DNA of 64,000 nucleotides, from contig JAPYXD010000700.1 of assembly GCA_030998225.1 (NCBI GenBank), positions 1,798,001-1,862,000 of the forward strand, written 5' to 3'. The translations under genes were made by a program, and so were the position numbers. This document shows positions 11,011 through 25,151 of this stretch, piece by piece. Source of the DNA: Diplolepis rosae. Lineage: Eukaryota; Arthropoda; Insecta; Hymenoptera; Diplolepididae. The notes under the pieces were generated by a model, which worked only from the letters and a program-made list of their open reading frames with translations, was not told the DNA's origin and searched no databases. Each line of letters begins with the position of its first letter. The first letter of the stretch is position 1.

Positions 11011-14000
11011 ACTTGCCCCTTTCGGTGTCCCGGTGAAATCTGCCTGTCCATTACACAGCTCATCACCGCCGGGTTGCATGTTGCTTTCCCCAGGATTATC
11101 ATCAGGGAAGCCCCCACGATCCTCGGATAGCGACAATCTTTTTGAGGAATTTTGTATGCTCTCCATTTTTAACATCAACCTCAGCTACCAATCCAAGAGG
11201 ATTAATGAAATACTAATTTTTGATCAATCTTGAAATATTTTTAGATATTATTTTAGAAGTTGCGTAAGGCTATGTGTGGTAATGAGGGTAGGAATTCAGT
11301 TTAGTAATAGGTTTCAATGGCCCCTAGCTACCATGCATCTAAAGTTTAGTATTCAGAATTTTCTCTCAGCAAAATCCTACTTCCGAAATCATGCAGTCGT
11401 TAAATATTTCAAGGTGCATTCGTGTTTTCAATAGTCTTTTATTTTAATAGAGGAAGTTTGAGTTTTTTTTAATAATCGGACAAAGGAAATACTCATCATA
11501 ATTATTATAATCGCTTAGCTAAAACACTTAGAAACATCGCAGCGTGTGGACGTTGAAATTGTACAATTTTCTGAAAATCAAAATCTTCGCTGAAGGAGAT
11601 TTTCAAGAAAAATTAAGTATTTTTGCTTTGTGTACCTGGAAAACGGCTTAGGAGAGCGCGAGAAATCGCAGAAAATTACATTTTCTCGAATCTAAAAACG
11701 ACAAAGAGTACCATAATTTCCATAAATTATCTCCATTTAAATTGAGCTATAACCAAGCAAAAAAGAGAATTTTCTTTGAAGGTACGTTGGCTTTCCTTGT
11801 TCGAAGCTAATTATTTTAATTCAATTAAGAAATTTTTAACGTCCAAGTGTTTGATAACAATTAACATTGAGTACTGCTTACACAAAAATTATTAACATAA
11901 ATGCTAAATCCTAACCTTCGTTTTTTTTTAGTAATAAGGAAACGAACCTCAAGTGCCTCACTGACATCACGAATCAAACAAACCAAAAATTCTTGGGTTA
12001 ACGATTTTCTGATGAAAATGATCGGAACACAGAAAAATGTTGTAAAAACCAAAAGAAGTAGAATAATATTACAAAATAAAAGCAATTTATCCGAATACCA
12101 CTTGGCACGATAAAATTTTCTATTCACAGTTATTAGGCAAATTTCGGAGAAACTTGCTGTCACACAATACAATACAAAAGTCTCAATGATGCATAAATAT
12201 GAAAGTAAATCTCGAATCACTGTTAACTCTGTAATGATTGAAAAATCCTATACGAGTTGACGCACTCCAACGCATGACACTGTGATGTTGCCTCTATTGA
12301 TAGAAGTCTGCGGCGTCTTTAATGACTGACTGAATGCTCATTTGGGGCAGAATCGTATTCAACACGTGATTGTGAAAAAAACACGACAAGATGTGACCCC
12401 ATATTTCTATGTTATTCCGGCATGACATTTTAACGCGTTAATCACATGTAAATGCACAATAAATAGTACACTGGAAATACTCAACAAATATTTTTCGTGA
12501 ATAAACACAAATAAGTATCAATCATTGATACATATAAGTCTCTCATTTCAATTGACAAAGTGTTGAGCTCAATCTTTTGCTTTCGGGGGCAATAAATTAA
12601 TTGTTTAGCAGAAATTCATTTTTTTATTTATTTAAAGATCACTTTGGCTCTTTATCATTTATTAAGTATTAATCACATAAAATTATATTACACTTACATA
12701 TTGCATAATTAAAGAATGAGCAAACAATAGTTAAAAAATATATTGACTAGCAAATATCTTCGATCTCATCAACTTGTTTTACAGTCTATTAGTAGACCAG
12801 AAAAAAAATATGACTTAATTATTTAATTTATAAAAAGTAAAAAAATATTTTAGTTGATGCAGAAATAGTTGGCGAGAAATGTTGTTATTAGAAAGTATGA
12901 TACGTAACTCAAAATGATCATTGCAAAAATTTTCGCAAAAATTCTTGCAAAAATTTTTTGCGAACTTAATTAAGAATAAAATGTGTATACAGATAGAACG
13001 TTTACCATTTTATGTGCCTTGAACTATTGTAGATTGGAAATTTGAACGCAAAAGGCTGATTTTATATGTTTTTAATTTTCTTAACCCCCGTCCACCCCCC
13101 GCAAAAATTTGAAAAAATTACGTTAAACACCTTTGTTAATGACTAATATTTAGAGAAAAAATCAGCATTCAACCGTGAATTTTAATGCGAAAAAATTCGT
13201 AATGATGTATAGTAATGACAAGTAGCAGTGTGAATTTTTTCAGAATTTTAGAATAAATGGTTTGGCTGTAAAAGTCAAGAAACAAAAATTGCAATATCTA
13301 TCATTCCTCATTAAATATGGTGGCTGCGGACCTGTAAATTTCTGAAAACTCATTTCTTGTCAAGTATTTTGATATGGTTAATGCAAAGCTCCATTTGGTT
13401 TGGGGGCCCTTTCAACATGGAAACCCGGCTATGCCCTTTGTGAAAAGTTTTTAAATTAAATTAAAAAAATGTTTTTGAAAAAGAATATAAAAAAGAAGAA
13501 ATCTACATTATCAGGATAAGAAATCCAAAATAATATTGCAGGAAGAATTCAAGTGTTCAATATTAGCGATTTTATTAATAGATTTATAACATTTAAAAAT
13601 ACCTTCTCATCCATGATGAGAATGTAAAAATGTCAGTCTCAACGAAAAGTTTCATAACGCCCAAGTTAAACAGATTTTCATGAAAATTTGTCGCCTATTT
13701 ATATGGTATGGATCCCTTATGTTCTATTAGTAAGACGAAGATAGCATGAGGGATGTTTAGGTTTATACCGGGTGTCCTCATATTCACTTACCTTTTACAA
13801 AATTTGATTAAAATTTTTAATCTAGTTTTTAATTTCACATTCTCTTATTTTTTTGTTTAGCAGATTCAATTTTAATTCCAACTAAAGAAACTACTTAAAA
13901 TTTTGTATTTGCATTATGTAAATTGTTTAAACTACTCTTACTATTTTCTAAGTCCTGTTAACGCGGCTGTATTTAAGAATAAAAATTAGCATTCTAACAT

Positions 14001-14323
14001 ATCGGAATATATTATTTGGAAGAAAATTCTAAAATCTGTAAAGTTCCTCTAGGTGCAGTGCCTTGAGATGAGGGGAACAACCTTATCTTGTATGCTTCGA
14101 CATTTTTATTGCTCTCCTGCACTCTGGGTCAGCTGCATACAAGTGCTCGCTTCCTGTGTATACTGGGTGTCAGAATTTCTTACGAATTACTATTTGAGTT
14201 TATAAGCAATAAGTTTTAGAAGTATTGATTATACGGAAACCCTAAATGTCTAAAATAAATAAAATTGTAAAAATAAAAATTCAAATAAAATTTTTTTTTA
14301 TTAGTTTCAATCCCTGTGGACTG
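11011..14323. other. Long AT-rich stretch without recognised gene
   Basis: The tail of the R2-like relic fades out near 11230. One 119-codon minus-strand frame (11861-12220) is hydrophobic, with a run 'LLLFCNIILLLLVFTTFFC' resembling a membrane segment. I do not recognise it and it may be chance. There are poly-A/T runs, no tRNA or rRNA, and no clear repeat ends. If the kinase gene continues downstream this is probably intronic. Confidence 0.4.
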
Positions 14324-16434
<2,111 letters not shown>

Positions 16435-17439
16435 GTCTTAGGATATAGCTTTTCACTTTCATGGAAAGCTATATTAAATAGCGACTAGCGAATTGCACGC
16501 TCAGCTATCCTCAAACTAGAGTCTCAGAAACAGATTTGTGATTAATTCAATAAATTTTATACCAAACTTTAATTACTGCAATTTAAAAATTTGTTTGAGG
16601 ATTTAACCCTTCATAGCGTAACCAGTCGCTCGAAGGAGGGTAAAATTGAACAGCGCCTAGCGGTCACACGCCCGGCTGTCCTCAAATTAAAGTTTTTGAA
16701 AATTAGGATTAAAATTTTTCCTAGGAAACTATCAAGAGACCCGGTCGGGTCTAGAAGGCTAAGGTGTAAAAAAAGGAAGCCCGACCGTGGTATCTATTCT
16801 CCAAATGTAGTAATTTCTTTACCGACACTCACGATTTTTTTACTTATTTTAATGTATCTTCATGTTTATCCCGTACAACGAATGGCATTATGAGTTAAGA
16901 CGAATTTTTTAAGTCCATTCGATGTCACTAGGACAATGTCTTTGTGGAATATTATTGGAATTCCATGAGCTGGAGTTATAATTTTTTTTTTTTCACAAGA
17001 ATGTCCCGTGAAAAAGTTTCAGTTTCATCGTCAGACAGGTCACGTGATTAGATGCACTAGTGCCACGAGTGAGCAATTTTCGAAACCGCACTTCGATCTT
17101 TGACAGTATCTAATATCGATTTCACTCATCAGCTGTTATAACGGTAGGGTATGATTTGGACCCCATATCGATTCTCCAAAGCATAAATTCTCCTACGCGC
17201 GGTGAACTTCACGCTGGAAATTCTAAAAATTTTCAGGCGCGCATTGTGACGTACAAGAAAGGCATACGGTTATCAAAATGCAGATGAATGTCGGTAATAA
17301 GCGCAGATATTCGTCATATAAAGTAGCAGATGGAGCTACAGGTAAGTTTAATGGAAAACTTCAAAAAATTAATTTCTCTGAACAAGCAAAACAGACAATT
17401 TTGCATGAAATTTGATTGAAGAAAATAAAGTTACAACAA
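16435..17439. other. No gene recognised; possible small first exon
   Basis: Two diverged copies of a short block occur at about 16480-16520 and 16640-16680 (GCACGCTCAGCTATCCTCAAA versus CACACGCCCGGCTGTCCTCAAA). At 17280-17341 an ATG opens a 20-codon frame ending at a good donor (CTACAG|GTAAGTTT), which could be a first exon, but I do not recognise the peptide. Confidence 0.3.
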
Positions 17440-17930
17440 AATACACAGGAGATGTATTTTTAGGATATGTTATGTTTTACAATTTCATTCGGAAATGTAT
17501 TTTTATGTATAGACACGATCATGCGTTACACAAAATGTATTAAGGATGTGTTTTAAGGTTATGATATGAAATTTCCTGCTGGAATGCATAAATTAAGGTA
17601 AAAGATGCTATAGTTTCTTGAACAAATATCTCAAAGATTAGCTCGTAGGTAATGTTATTAAATTTTCGACGGAAACGTGTTCTTGTTGATTTAAATGGTC
17701 AAGTTCGACACTCGATAGATAAAAGATATACTTGTAGGTTATGTTTTCCAATTTCATTCAGAAATGTATTTTTATGTATAGACACGATCAAGCGTTACAC
17801 AGAATGTATCAAGGACGTATTTTGAGGTTATGTTATGAATTTTCCGTCCGAAATGCATAGCTCTCTGTAAAAAATGATAAAGATTCTGGAAAAACATTTG
17901 AAAATATTTACTTGTAGGTAAAAATGTCAT
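17440..17930. repeat. Diverged tandem duplication, 269-bp period
   Basis: Two copies of one unit. The block GAAATGTATTTTTATGTATA and the flanking 'GACACGATCA.GCGTTACACA' occur at about 17492 and 17761. The rest of each unit (GGTTATG, TTTCCTGC/TTTCCGTC and CTTGTAGGTA-like ends) also matches. Non-coding. Confidence 0.8.
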
Positions 17931-18062
17931 CCATTTTTGTCTATCTATTGAGGTTTAAGATGTATGTGCCGTTGAAAAATATGTTGAATAGATATTTGAA
18001 TTAGAAGGTGTAGGAATAAATACAATAATTTTATTTTTCAGAAATAAAAACTAAAAAAATAT

Positions 18063-18215
18063 CATATACCTGTCATTTAAGGCAGTGCAGTGGTTCACAA
18101 ATGGCGGAACGTCTCCACCGTCAAGGTTGAAAATTGGTTTGAGTTAGAAACAGCTACTTTTATCTCACTTCTGCAAATGGTGAACCACTGCACCGCCTTA
18201 AATGACAGGTATATA
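18063..18215. repeat. Hairpin / miniature inverted repeat
   Basis: Arms of ~40 bp (ATACCTGTCATTTAAGGC on the left, complement GCCTTAAATGACAGGTAT on the right) are separated by ~70 bp. The arms are bordered by TA, consistent with a Tc1/mariner-type MITE, but no relative was identified. Confidence 0.7.
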
Positions 18216-19065
18216 AAATCATATATAATCAATTTATCGTCAGTCTCGCGAGTAGTGAAAGTGCATCGTTCGACCATGACCATTGAAAATTGAAGTTCGA
18301 AGTCGTAAACTTCATCGCGGACTCGTTATAGATCTTTGTAAACACCTTTGGACCGTGCAATAAATAAGGATCGCTGCCTTTATGAAACATACTTGTGCTG
18401 ACTATATCTCCGTCTCTTTCTCGCACCTTGTGGGAGCAATGATTTTATCGCAGTCGCAGCTGTGGGGATCCTTGGTACCACGCATTCACCACTCTGTGGA
18501 TAACCCTTAATCCAGCTAAAAAGTTATAAAGGTATCGAACTTCTCTCTCTTCCTATTATTCTGTCTCTTTCTACTCATGTACCAAGTAGCATGTGCCTTC
18601 ATTTGTAAATTAATTGTATTAACGATTTAAATCAATTCAACATTTGTAATCATTGTGTCTTTCATTGACTTATCCGCATCCCTAAGCGAGGATCATTCGA
18701 TCCTAATTTAAAACGAGGTACCTTTGATTAAAGTAAGTATTTACGTAATTGGCACGTAACCATATAATCAGATTCAGGATCGGAAATAGAGACCGAAGAA
18801 CCCATTTTTGTATTACTATTTTTGTATTTCTACTTTTATGAACAATCATAATATTGTGAATTTACATAACTATTATCGATGAAAAAAATTGTTTGTATTA
18901 TTTTTTCATTGTATTATTTTTATTGTATTTTATATACATAAAAACTTTCTGCCCGAAATAACAGTTATTTACAGCTTAGGAAAAGATAAGGTTAAATAAT
19001 TCAAACATTTTTAAGAAAAGAAATTTCATTTAAGAAATTATCATTATTATTTAAGAAAATTATTT
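18216..19065. other. No gene; possible decayed LTR or leader
   Basis: Contains sequence with LTR-like composition near 18330-18720 (CTTTCTC runs, then a poly-T-rich stretch). It precedes the gag relic of gypsy B, but LTR ends could not be fixed. Confidence 0.3.
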
Positions 19066-19760
19066 AAGTATGAATCACAACATCATTCAAATGACTGCCA
19101 CGGCTGGCCATACAGTACCCCATTCGATCAACCCAATTTTTCATTACATTTTCGATTGTTTGGGCAAAAGTTCAATAAGATCAATAAGCAAAATTGTCGC
19201 ATTTAGGGCTCAGAAAATCCAAACGTCATCATTAAGAAGCCGATGCACCCATAACTAGTTACAGTTTGGTGCAGATTTTGGTACGGTTCAAGACGATGAC
19301 ATGGACGACATTTGGTTTCAACAGGACGGGGCCACTTGCCACACAGCTAACGTAACGATCGATCGTTTGCGCACCGTTTTGGAGAATCGAATATTCAGCC
19401 GAAATTCTGACGTCAATTGGCCGTCTCGGAGCTATGAGTTGACCCCGTTGAATTATTTTTTGTGGGGAGCCATTAAGGATAAGCATCAAGCTAACCATCG
19501 AGAGAAGATTGAGGCCTTGAAACACGAAATCGAAGTAGCCATTCATGGGATTGAAACCCAAACAATCGAAAATGCACTGATAAATTGGGTTGATCGAATG
19601 AGGTACTGTAAGGCCAGCCGTGTCAGTCCTTTAAATGATGTTGTGTTTCATTCTTAAATAGAAAGGTTCAATGTTTCTAATTCAACCATACTCTTGAAAA
19701 AATATCCAGAAGTTTTTCTATAGCCGATTCAAATTCCAAATGTTAGATGGCCCATCCTGT
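19066..19760 (+). pseudogene. Tc1/mariner-superfamily transposase C-terminal fragment in a foldback
   Basis: The frame 19301-19657 reads 'DDIWFQQDGATCHTANVTID' (second catalytic Asp in QQDGATCH), then 'YELTPLNYFLWGAIKDK' (third acidic region; N replaces the family D) and 'LNDVVFHS' before a TAA. The preceding frame (19200-19300) is broken. The last ~75 bp (19583-19656) reappear inverted at 19070-19145, so the copy is a foldback structure. The right end near 19760 (GATGGCCCATCCTGTATA) looks like the terminal inverted repeat of this group. Only the C-terminal half is present and the third catalytic residue is changed, so it is inactive. Confidence 0.8.
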
Positions 19761-20649
19761 ATAACTCATAGTCAAGCAAGGAAAAATCCAACTCGAGCAA
19801 CAGAAATTGAAGAAACTTTGCAAGGTCCACCTGAACCAAAATGAAAAAATCAGGAAAATACTGCAAAGGATTCACAACATGCAGAAACGTCAAATGCTTT
19901 AAATCAAAGTGATCTCCTGGACATCAGTATAGGAAAAATTTCTGATCCCAAAATCAGTACTCAAAATTAATTAATTATTGTAACAAAAACGCAGTCAATT
20001 TTTGATAAATCAAAAACTTTTATCAAACCAAATAATAGCATAACCATTGCAAACATAACGATACTCCACAAATCAATTGATCATTTGATGATACAGTAGG
20101 AGATATAACATTAAGGGAAAAATCAATATTTGAAAACATTACACTAAATTCTACCTTCTAAGATAGAACTTTATGCCCGGATCATCCTAGTGATATTGCA
20201 AATAATCAAATTTTTACCCCACCTCAAAAAAGATTCGAATCAATAGATCCATTTGCAACTAAATTGCAACTAAATAAAACTCTAGGAGTTTTTAACCAAA
20301 CATCGATATTGAACTATCCAAATTTAGAATTTGAAGAAGTCCAAAAAAATTTACCAAATAAAATAAATCGAATTACGCTTGACGACTTTGCAAATATTAA
20401 ACAGGCTCTTAATTCGGTAAAATGTTGACATCCGCATTCAACCTCTAGGAAATCTGATAAAGAAATTTCAGCAAATAATTTAACAAAAACAATCTACCGG
20501 AATGACGAATTTACCAACAAACTAATAAGTATCCTTACGAGATGCTTCAGAGATTGTTCCATATTTTGACGGATCAAGTAAAGTACCATTAACTATTTTC
20601 ATCGGAGCCAAAAAAATGGTCCCAAATTCAGAAGAAAATTTGGTAAAAT

Positions 20650-21795
20650 TATTGGGTTGTCCCAGAAGTAATTGTCGACTTCACATATAGATGTCTTTGA
20701 CCCTCTTTTTGAATGACTTCTGTTGCTTTTTTATTTCCATAAAGGAAAGAACGCATCAGAGGCTGCTGAAAAGTTACGTGATGTGTATGGTGAGGAAGCC
20801 TTAAAAGACAGACAGTGTCGAAATTGGTTTGATAAATTCCGTTCTAGGGATTTTCCACTCGAAAGTGAGCAGCATTCAGGTCTGCCAAATAAAGTTGATG
20901 ATGGCCAAATTAAAGCCATAATTGAATCGGATCGTCATGGATCTGTGCGGGAGATTAAAGAAATGTTAAAAATACCAAAATCAACAATCGAACGTCGTAT
21001 GCAACGTCTTGCATTCATTAAAAAACTTAATATTTGAATTCCACATGAATTTAAAAAAATTCATTTGACAAAACGCATCAACGCTTGTGATTCGCATCTT
21101 AAACGCAATGAATTCGATCCTTTTTTGAAACGAATTATCACTGGTGCTGAAAAATGGATTGTTTACAATAACGTCGTTCGAAAATGACCATGGCCCAAGC
21201 GTGATGAACCACTACAAATAACATCGAAAGCTGAATTGAATCAAAAAAAGATTCTGCTGTCTGTTTGCTGGGACTCAAAAGGTGTGGTATTTTTTGAGCT
21301 GCTTCCAAGGAACCAAACGATTAATTCGGATGCCGACTGCCGTCAGCTGAACAAATTGAACGCAGAGGTCAAAGAAAAACGACAAAAATTAGTGATTCGT
21401 AAAGGTGTGATTTTTCACCATGACAACGCTACACCACACGCATCTTTAGCTATTCGCCAAAAATTATTAAGACTTGGTTCGGAAGTGATGTAACATCTAC
21501 CATATAGCCTTGAGCTTGCACCATCAGATTACTATTTATTTCGATCTTTGCAGAACGCCTTGAATGGTAAAACTTTCAATGATGATGAAGCTGTGAAATC
21601 GCACTTGGTTCAGTTTTTTGCTGATAAAGATCAGAAGTTCTAGGAGCGTGGAATCATGGAGTTACCAGAAAGATGGCAAAAGGTCATTGGAAAAAATGGA
21701 AAATATATCATTGATTAAAATCCATTCCTTGTATTTAAAAAAATGTGTTTAATTTGTGTGAAAAAATCGGCAATTACTTCTGGAACAACCCAATA
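20650..21795 (+). mobile_element. mariner element in gypsy B gag
   Basis: The 1,142-bp element (20652-21793) has inverted ends TTGGGTTGTCCCAGAAGTAATTG / CAATTACTTCTGGAACAACCCAA in about 23 bases, flanked by TA at 20650-20651 and 21794-21795. Confidence 0.95.
20723..21718 (+). pseudogene. mariner transposase with point stops
   Basis: Nearly full-length transposase in one frame, with stops at about 21036, 21186, 21491 and 21641. It begins near 20723 with 'EAAEKLRDVYGEEALKDRQC' and 'NWFDKFRSRDFPLESEQHSG' (helix-turn-helix), then 'KIPKSTIERRMQRL'. The catalytic part has 'ITGAEKWIVYNN' (D-E in active copies; here A-E), 'IFHHDNATPHASLA' (second Asp) and 'ELAPSDYYLFRSL' (third Asp). It ends 'LPERWQKVIGKNGKYIID'. 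Its four in-frame stops and the altered first catalytic site mean it is dead, but few frameshifts point to moderate age. Confidence 0.92.
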
Positions 21796-22231
21796 TTAAG
21801 GAGAAAACTTACAGGAGAAGCAAGAAGGTGTATAATCGGAAATTATTATAAGAGTTCAGAAGATTTCATTCCAAAATTAAAAACAATTTTTGCCCCTTCA
21901 GAAATTGTATACCAATTACAAGAAGATTTAAGCAGTATACCTAAATCAAATTGACACAAAATCAAGTATAGAAAATGAAAAGAATTTAATTTTCCACAAA
22001 AAATTGTTAATAATATTATTAATTAGATTCCACAAAGAATGATTGTGATCAATAATTTCATATTTCAAATAAAAATCGGGAAAATTCCATTAAGGAATTA
22101 TTAAGATCAGATCATTTAAATAAAGAAAAACAGCATGTTGAAAATCTGATTCAGAAATATGCAGATCAATTTCACATACCAGGAGAACCCTTAGGAGCAA
22201 CAGCTGTCTTACAACAATATCGGTCTAACTC

Positions 22232-24690
22232 AGTCCCGAATTCTGGATAATGGTGGAGTGCGGGGTTCGTGCACGGTAGGGAAAGTAAAGGCTTCAATTC
22301 CAAACAAAATTAAAGAAGCTGAAATAAGATGTAATCAAATTCTATTTATTCACAAATAAATTCCTAAATTTCAATAATACCATAATACGCTAACCTAGTT
22401 TGAACGGCAATATAATCGTAGTAGCTCAGTGTCAAACCGTCTGCGCCATCTTGTTTCACTAGCTCGCAAAAAAAATCTGTCCTTGATACCAAGATACATC
22501 CGGTAGTTCGACTTCAAAGTTCGATAAAAACTCGATCCGCTACTTTGACTCTAGTTACTACACAATTTTTCTTAAATTTAACCTCATTTGCATCGTTAGA
22601 ACCTACTTAATAAGAATAACAAAAAAATTCCAAGTCAAACGCGCATGCTCGACTTCCTACTCTAAAGACGCCATTTTGTTTCGCCAGATTACGTTACTTG
22701 AAAGAGAAAATTCCCGGTCGTACAAAAAGAACAGTAAAGGTTCGCCTGAACCTCAAAGTATACGCAACATAATTATCTCAATATACCGCAAAACAAACGC
22801 CATTAGTTCGCTAATTCGCCGCAAGGCGAGTTAGTTGGTCGAAATTGCTTTTACTTAATTTACTTTAAACACTCCAAAAAAATCTACTCCTGTAAAAATC
22901 CAAGATGTCAATCTAACCTATAAATGGTTTCGGTAGTATTAACTAACCTGACTTCTAGGTTAGGACTTCCCCTCCTCTCATTCCACAGCCAAAACTTAAT
23001 CTCAAACTATTACTACCATAATAATAATAATGGGCCCTCTAAGATACACAATAATAACATGCCATATATTTTAACAATAATAATCCTACTATAGAAGTTC
23101 GCAAATTTCACTCCACACTGGTCAAGGTTCGATATGCATATATAAGAGAAAAATATTAAATACTCACACGTCGATTATTCGTCAAAAATCTCGAAATTGC
23201 TCTACAATAATTACATAAACCCGAACTCTAAACTTCTGGAGCACGTATGAGAAATCAACTCACTCAAAATCGAAATTACTCCGCGAGATTTCTCACGTAG
23301 TCTCACCATTAATTGGCTGAGGATTCCATTACGCGTCACCACGTGCAAGCTTCGACCTCAAAAGCAAGATCCTCGTTATCACTCGAAATCACTAATATTA
23401 CGCGACACTATTCTCAATCGATAAAGCACAAAAATTATCCTACCCCACAAAATACGCGACTCAACGAAATTTCCCACACTATTTTCTATTCACTCAATTT
23501 TACTTGGCGCCTGCACGTGGCGTCTAACCTCCAAAGAAATAACCTCTCGACATATACAAAAGAGACCTACCTCACTATTACAATTTATTTCGATGCCGAA
23601 CGCCACTCCTCGCTAACGCCTCGCTCCAAAACCAGCTCGAAAATCGCCTCCTTTTTCTTCACAATCCCACGGACACTTTTGCCTCTGGCCGACTCTCGAC
23701 GTTGCTCTTTCGAAGTCCCACTAGAAGTGAAGTGTCTCGCCGCGTTTTTCCTTCCGCTTCGTCATTTCAGCCCGCCAAAATTCTCTATAGGTGTCGCTCC
23801 AGTCGCGACTCTTGCTGTCTTCCGCCCGCTACCAGTGAAAAAGAGGGAGCCACCATGCAGATGCAGTAATTCATTTAAATACAGGAACGTATCTAGTCCT
23901 AGTTTACTTCATCCAATCATGACAGTGGTCTTATTGTTTATAATAATTCAATCTATTTATAATAATTAACTATTCATAGTGATCAATTATCCATAGTAAT
24001 TACTTATTCATACTAATTAATTATTTTTAGTAATTAATTATTTTTAGTAATTAATTATTCATACGGAAGATGTTAATTTGACGTCTTTCCTCTCCGTTAG
24101 CATCCACGAAGTCAGTTTCTGGCCTCCCATGCTCATCTGTACATGCTAGGAGTCTTGCAGGGAGCCAGCAGATGAAATGCGGTATGTTACGGGCCTGAGC
24201 CTAGAGGTCCCACGCGATATACCGGGGATCGGCGCCAAAATCTTCTTTAAGGAAAATTTATATTTTAAAACCCACTTCATGTAAATAGGTTCATCTAGCA
24301 TCCAGTAGTTAATTAATTCTCCTCTGATCCTGGTGATATTTTGCGAAAATATTCGTGATGGAATACGACTGCGCATTTTGTCGACTCTGTCGCGTCAGCC
24401 AGCTTTCTGAAGGAGTTGATTAAGGTCTTCTCGTGGTCGTCAGCGTCCCTCGGCGTCCCACGTTGTCAGCAGACGCCTTAATATACATATAAAAGAAATA
24501 AGTAACAAAAAGTCGGATAAATATCTATAAAAAAAAATACGTTTCATCCCGCCCGGTATTGGCTGTGGAATGTTCTGCAGTCTCGGATTCGGCCATAAGT
24601 TCAAGTGGATTTTATTTTTATTAAAGTTACTAGAATTACTGAATTTTTAAAATAATTTGTGACGTGAAAACTGCAACGTCACAAGGTTCC
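22232..24690. mobile_element. Unidentified ~2.45 kb insertion in gypsy B pol
   Basis: The gypsy B reading frame stops at about 22230 and resumes at 24691 ('VPPVHKEEILQVNELIDNK'), so the intervening DNA is an insertion. It ends ...GTGACGTGAAAACTGCAACG and contains the motif GGATCGGCGCCAAAATCTTC near 24226-24245, reminiscent of an LTR border. It also has an AT-rich ATTAATTA tandem tract (23930-24062). A 218-codon frame (23313-23969) is rich in Ser, Thr and Pro with no recognisable domain, and I regard it as chance. It may be a non-coding LTR-type or foldback element. Confidence 0.5.
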
Positions 24691-25150
24691 CTCCAGTACA
24701 TAAAGAAGAGATTTTACAAGTAAATGAACTGATCGATAATAAAATTATCAAACCTTCACCAATCACCACATAATACACCTGTTTGGATGAAAATAGAAAA
24801 TGGCGAATGGTACATGACTTTTTCAAACTTAACGAAAAAACGATGGGAGATTCTTAACATTCTTTACATCCAGATAAATACCAATTTTTACGCCCAGAAG
24901 TTGCTTATTCAGAACATATATTAAACAAGGAAGGAGTACTACCAGACCCGAAGGAAATAGAAGCAGTAAAAAATTTTCTAATCTCAAAAACCCTAAAAAT
25001 ATTAAATAATTTTTAGGATTAGCAGGATATTATAGAAGATTTGTTGATGGATTCTCTAAATCTGCAACAACCTTGAATCACCTTTTAAAGAAGCATGTAA
25101 AATTTAATTGGTCACCAGAAACAAATCTTACGTGCTATAAAGAAATAAAT
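24691..25150 (+). pseudogene. pol: gypsy B RT and linker remnants
   Basis: 'VPPVHKEEILQVNELIDNKI' opens RT. 'ENRKWRMVHDFFKLNEKTMG' is the fingers motif (W-R-M-V-x-D-F-x-K-L-N-E-K). A deletion then removes the palm (no x-DD), and the frame resumes with 'LNKEGVLPDPKEIEAVKNF' and 'LAGYYRRFVDGFSKSATTLN', the RT-RNase H connection. Confidence 0.85.
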
Positions 25151-25151
25151 T

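Larger units (their letters stand above)
19790..22230 (+). pseudogene. gag: gypsy B gag and pol start, split by mariner
   Basis: Left of the mariner the frame reads 'ASEIVPYFDGSSKVPLTIFI' near 20550. Right of it (21796 on) it reads 'KLTGEARRCIIGNYYKSSED' and 'LKTIFAPSEIVYQLQEDL', the gag matrix/capsid-like region of insect gypsy elements. Removing the mariner and one TA keeps the frame. The N-terminal portion (19790-20500) is low-complexity and interrupted by stops. From 22080 'EKQHVENLIQKYADQFHIPG' is the start of pol before RT. No zinc knuckle was seen. Confidence 0.75.

Noticed and set aside
11861..12220. Hydrophobic 119-codon frame as a receptor or transporter gene
   Set aside because: Only one stretch of hydrophobic residues, no family motif and AT-rich context; could be chance.
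18330..18760. LTR of gypsy B
   Set aside because: Composition is LTR-like, but no TG/CA ends, no primer site that matched a tRNA and no partner LTR could be fixed.
23313..23969. 218-codon frame in the insertion in gypsy B
   Set aside because: Ser/Thr/Pro-rich composition with no motif, no homologous frame and no splice context; probably chance.
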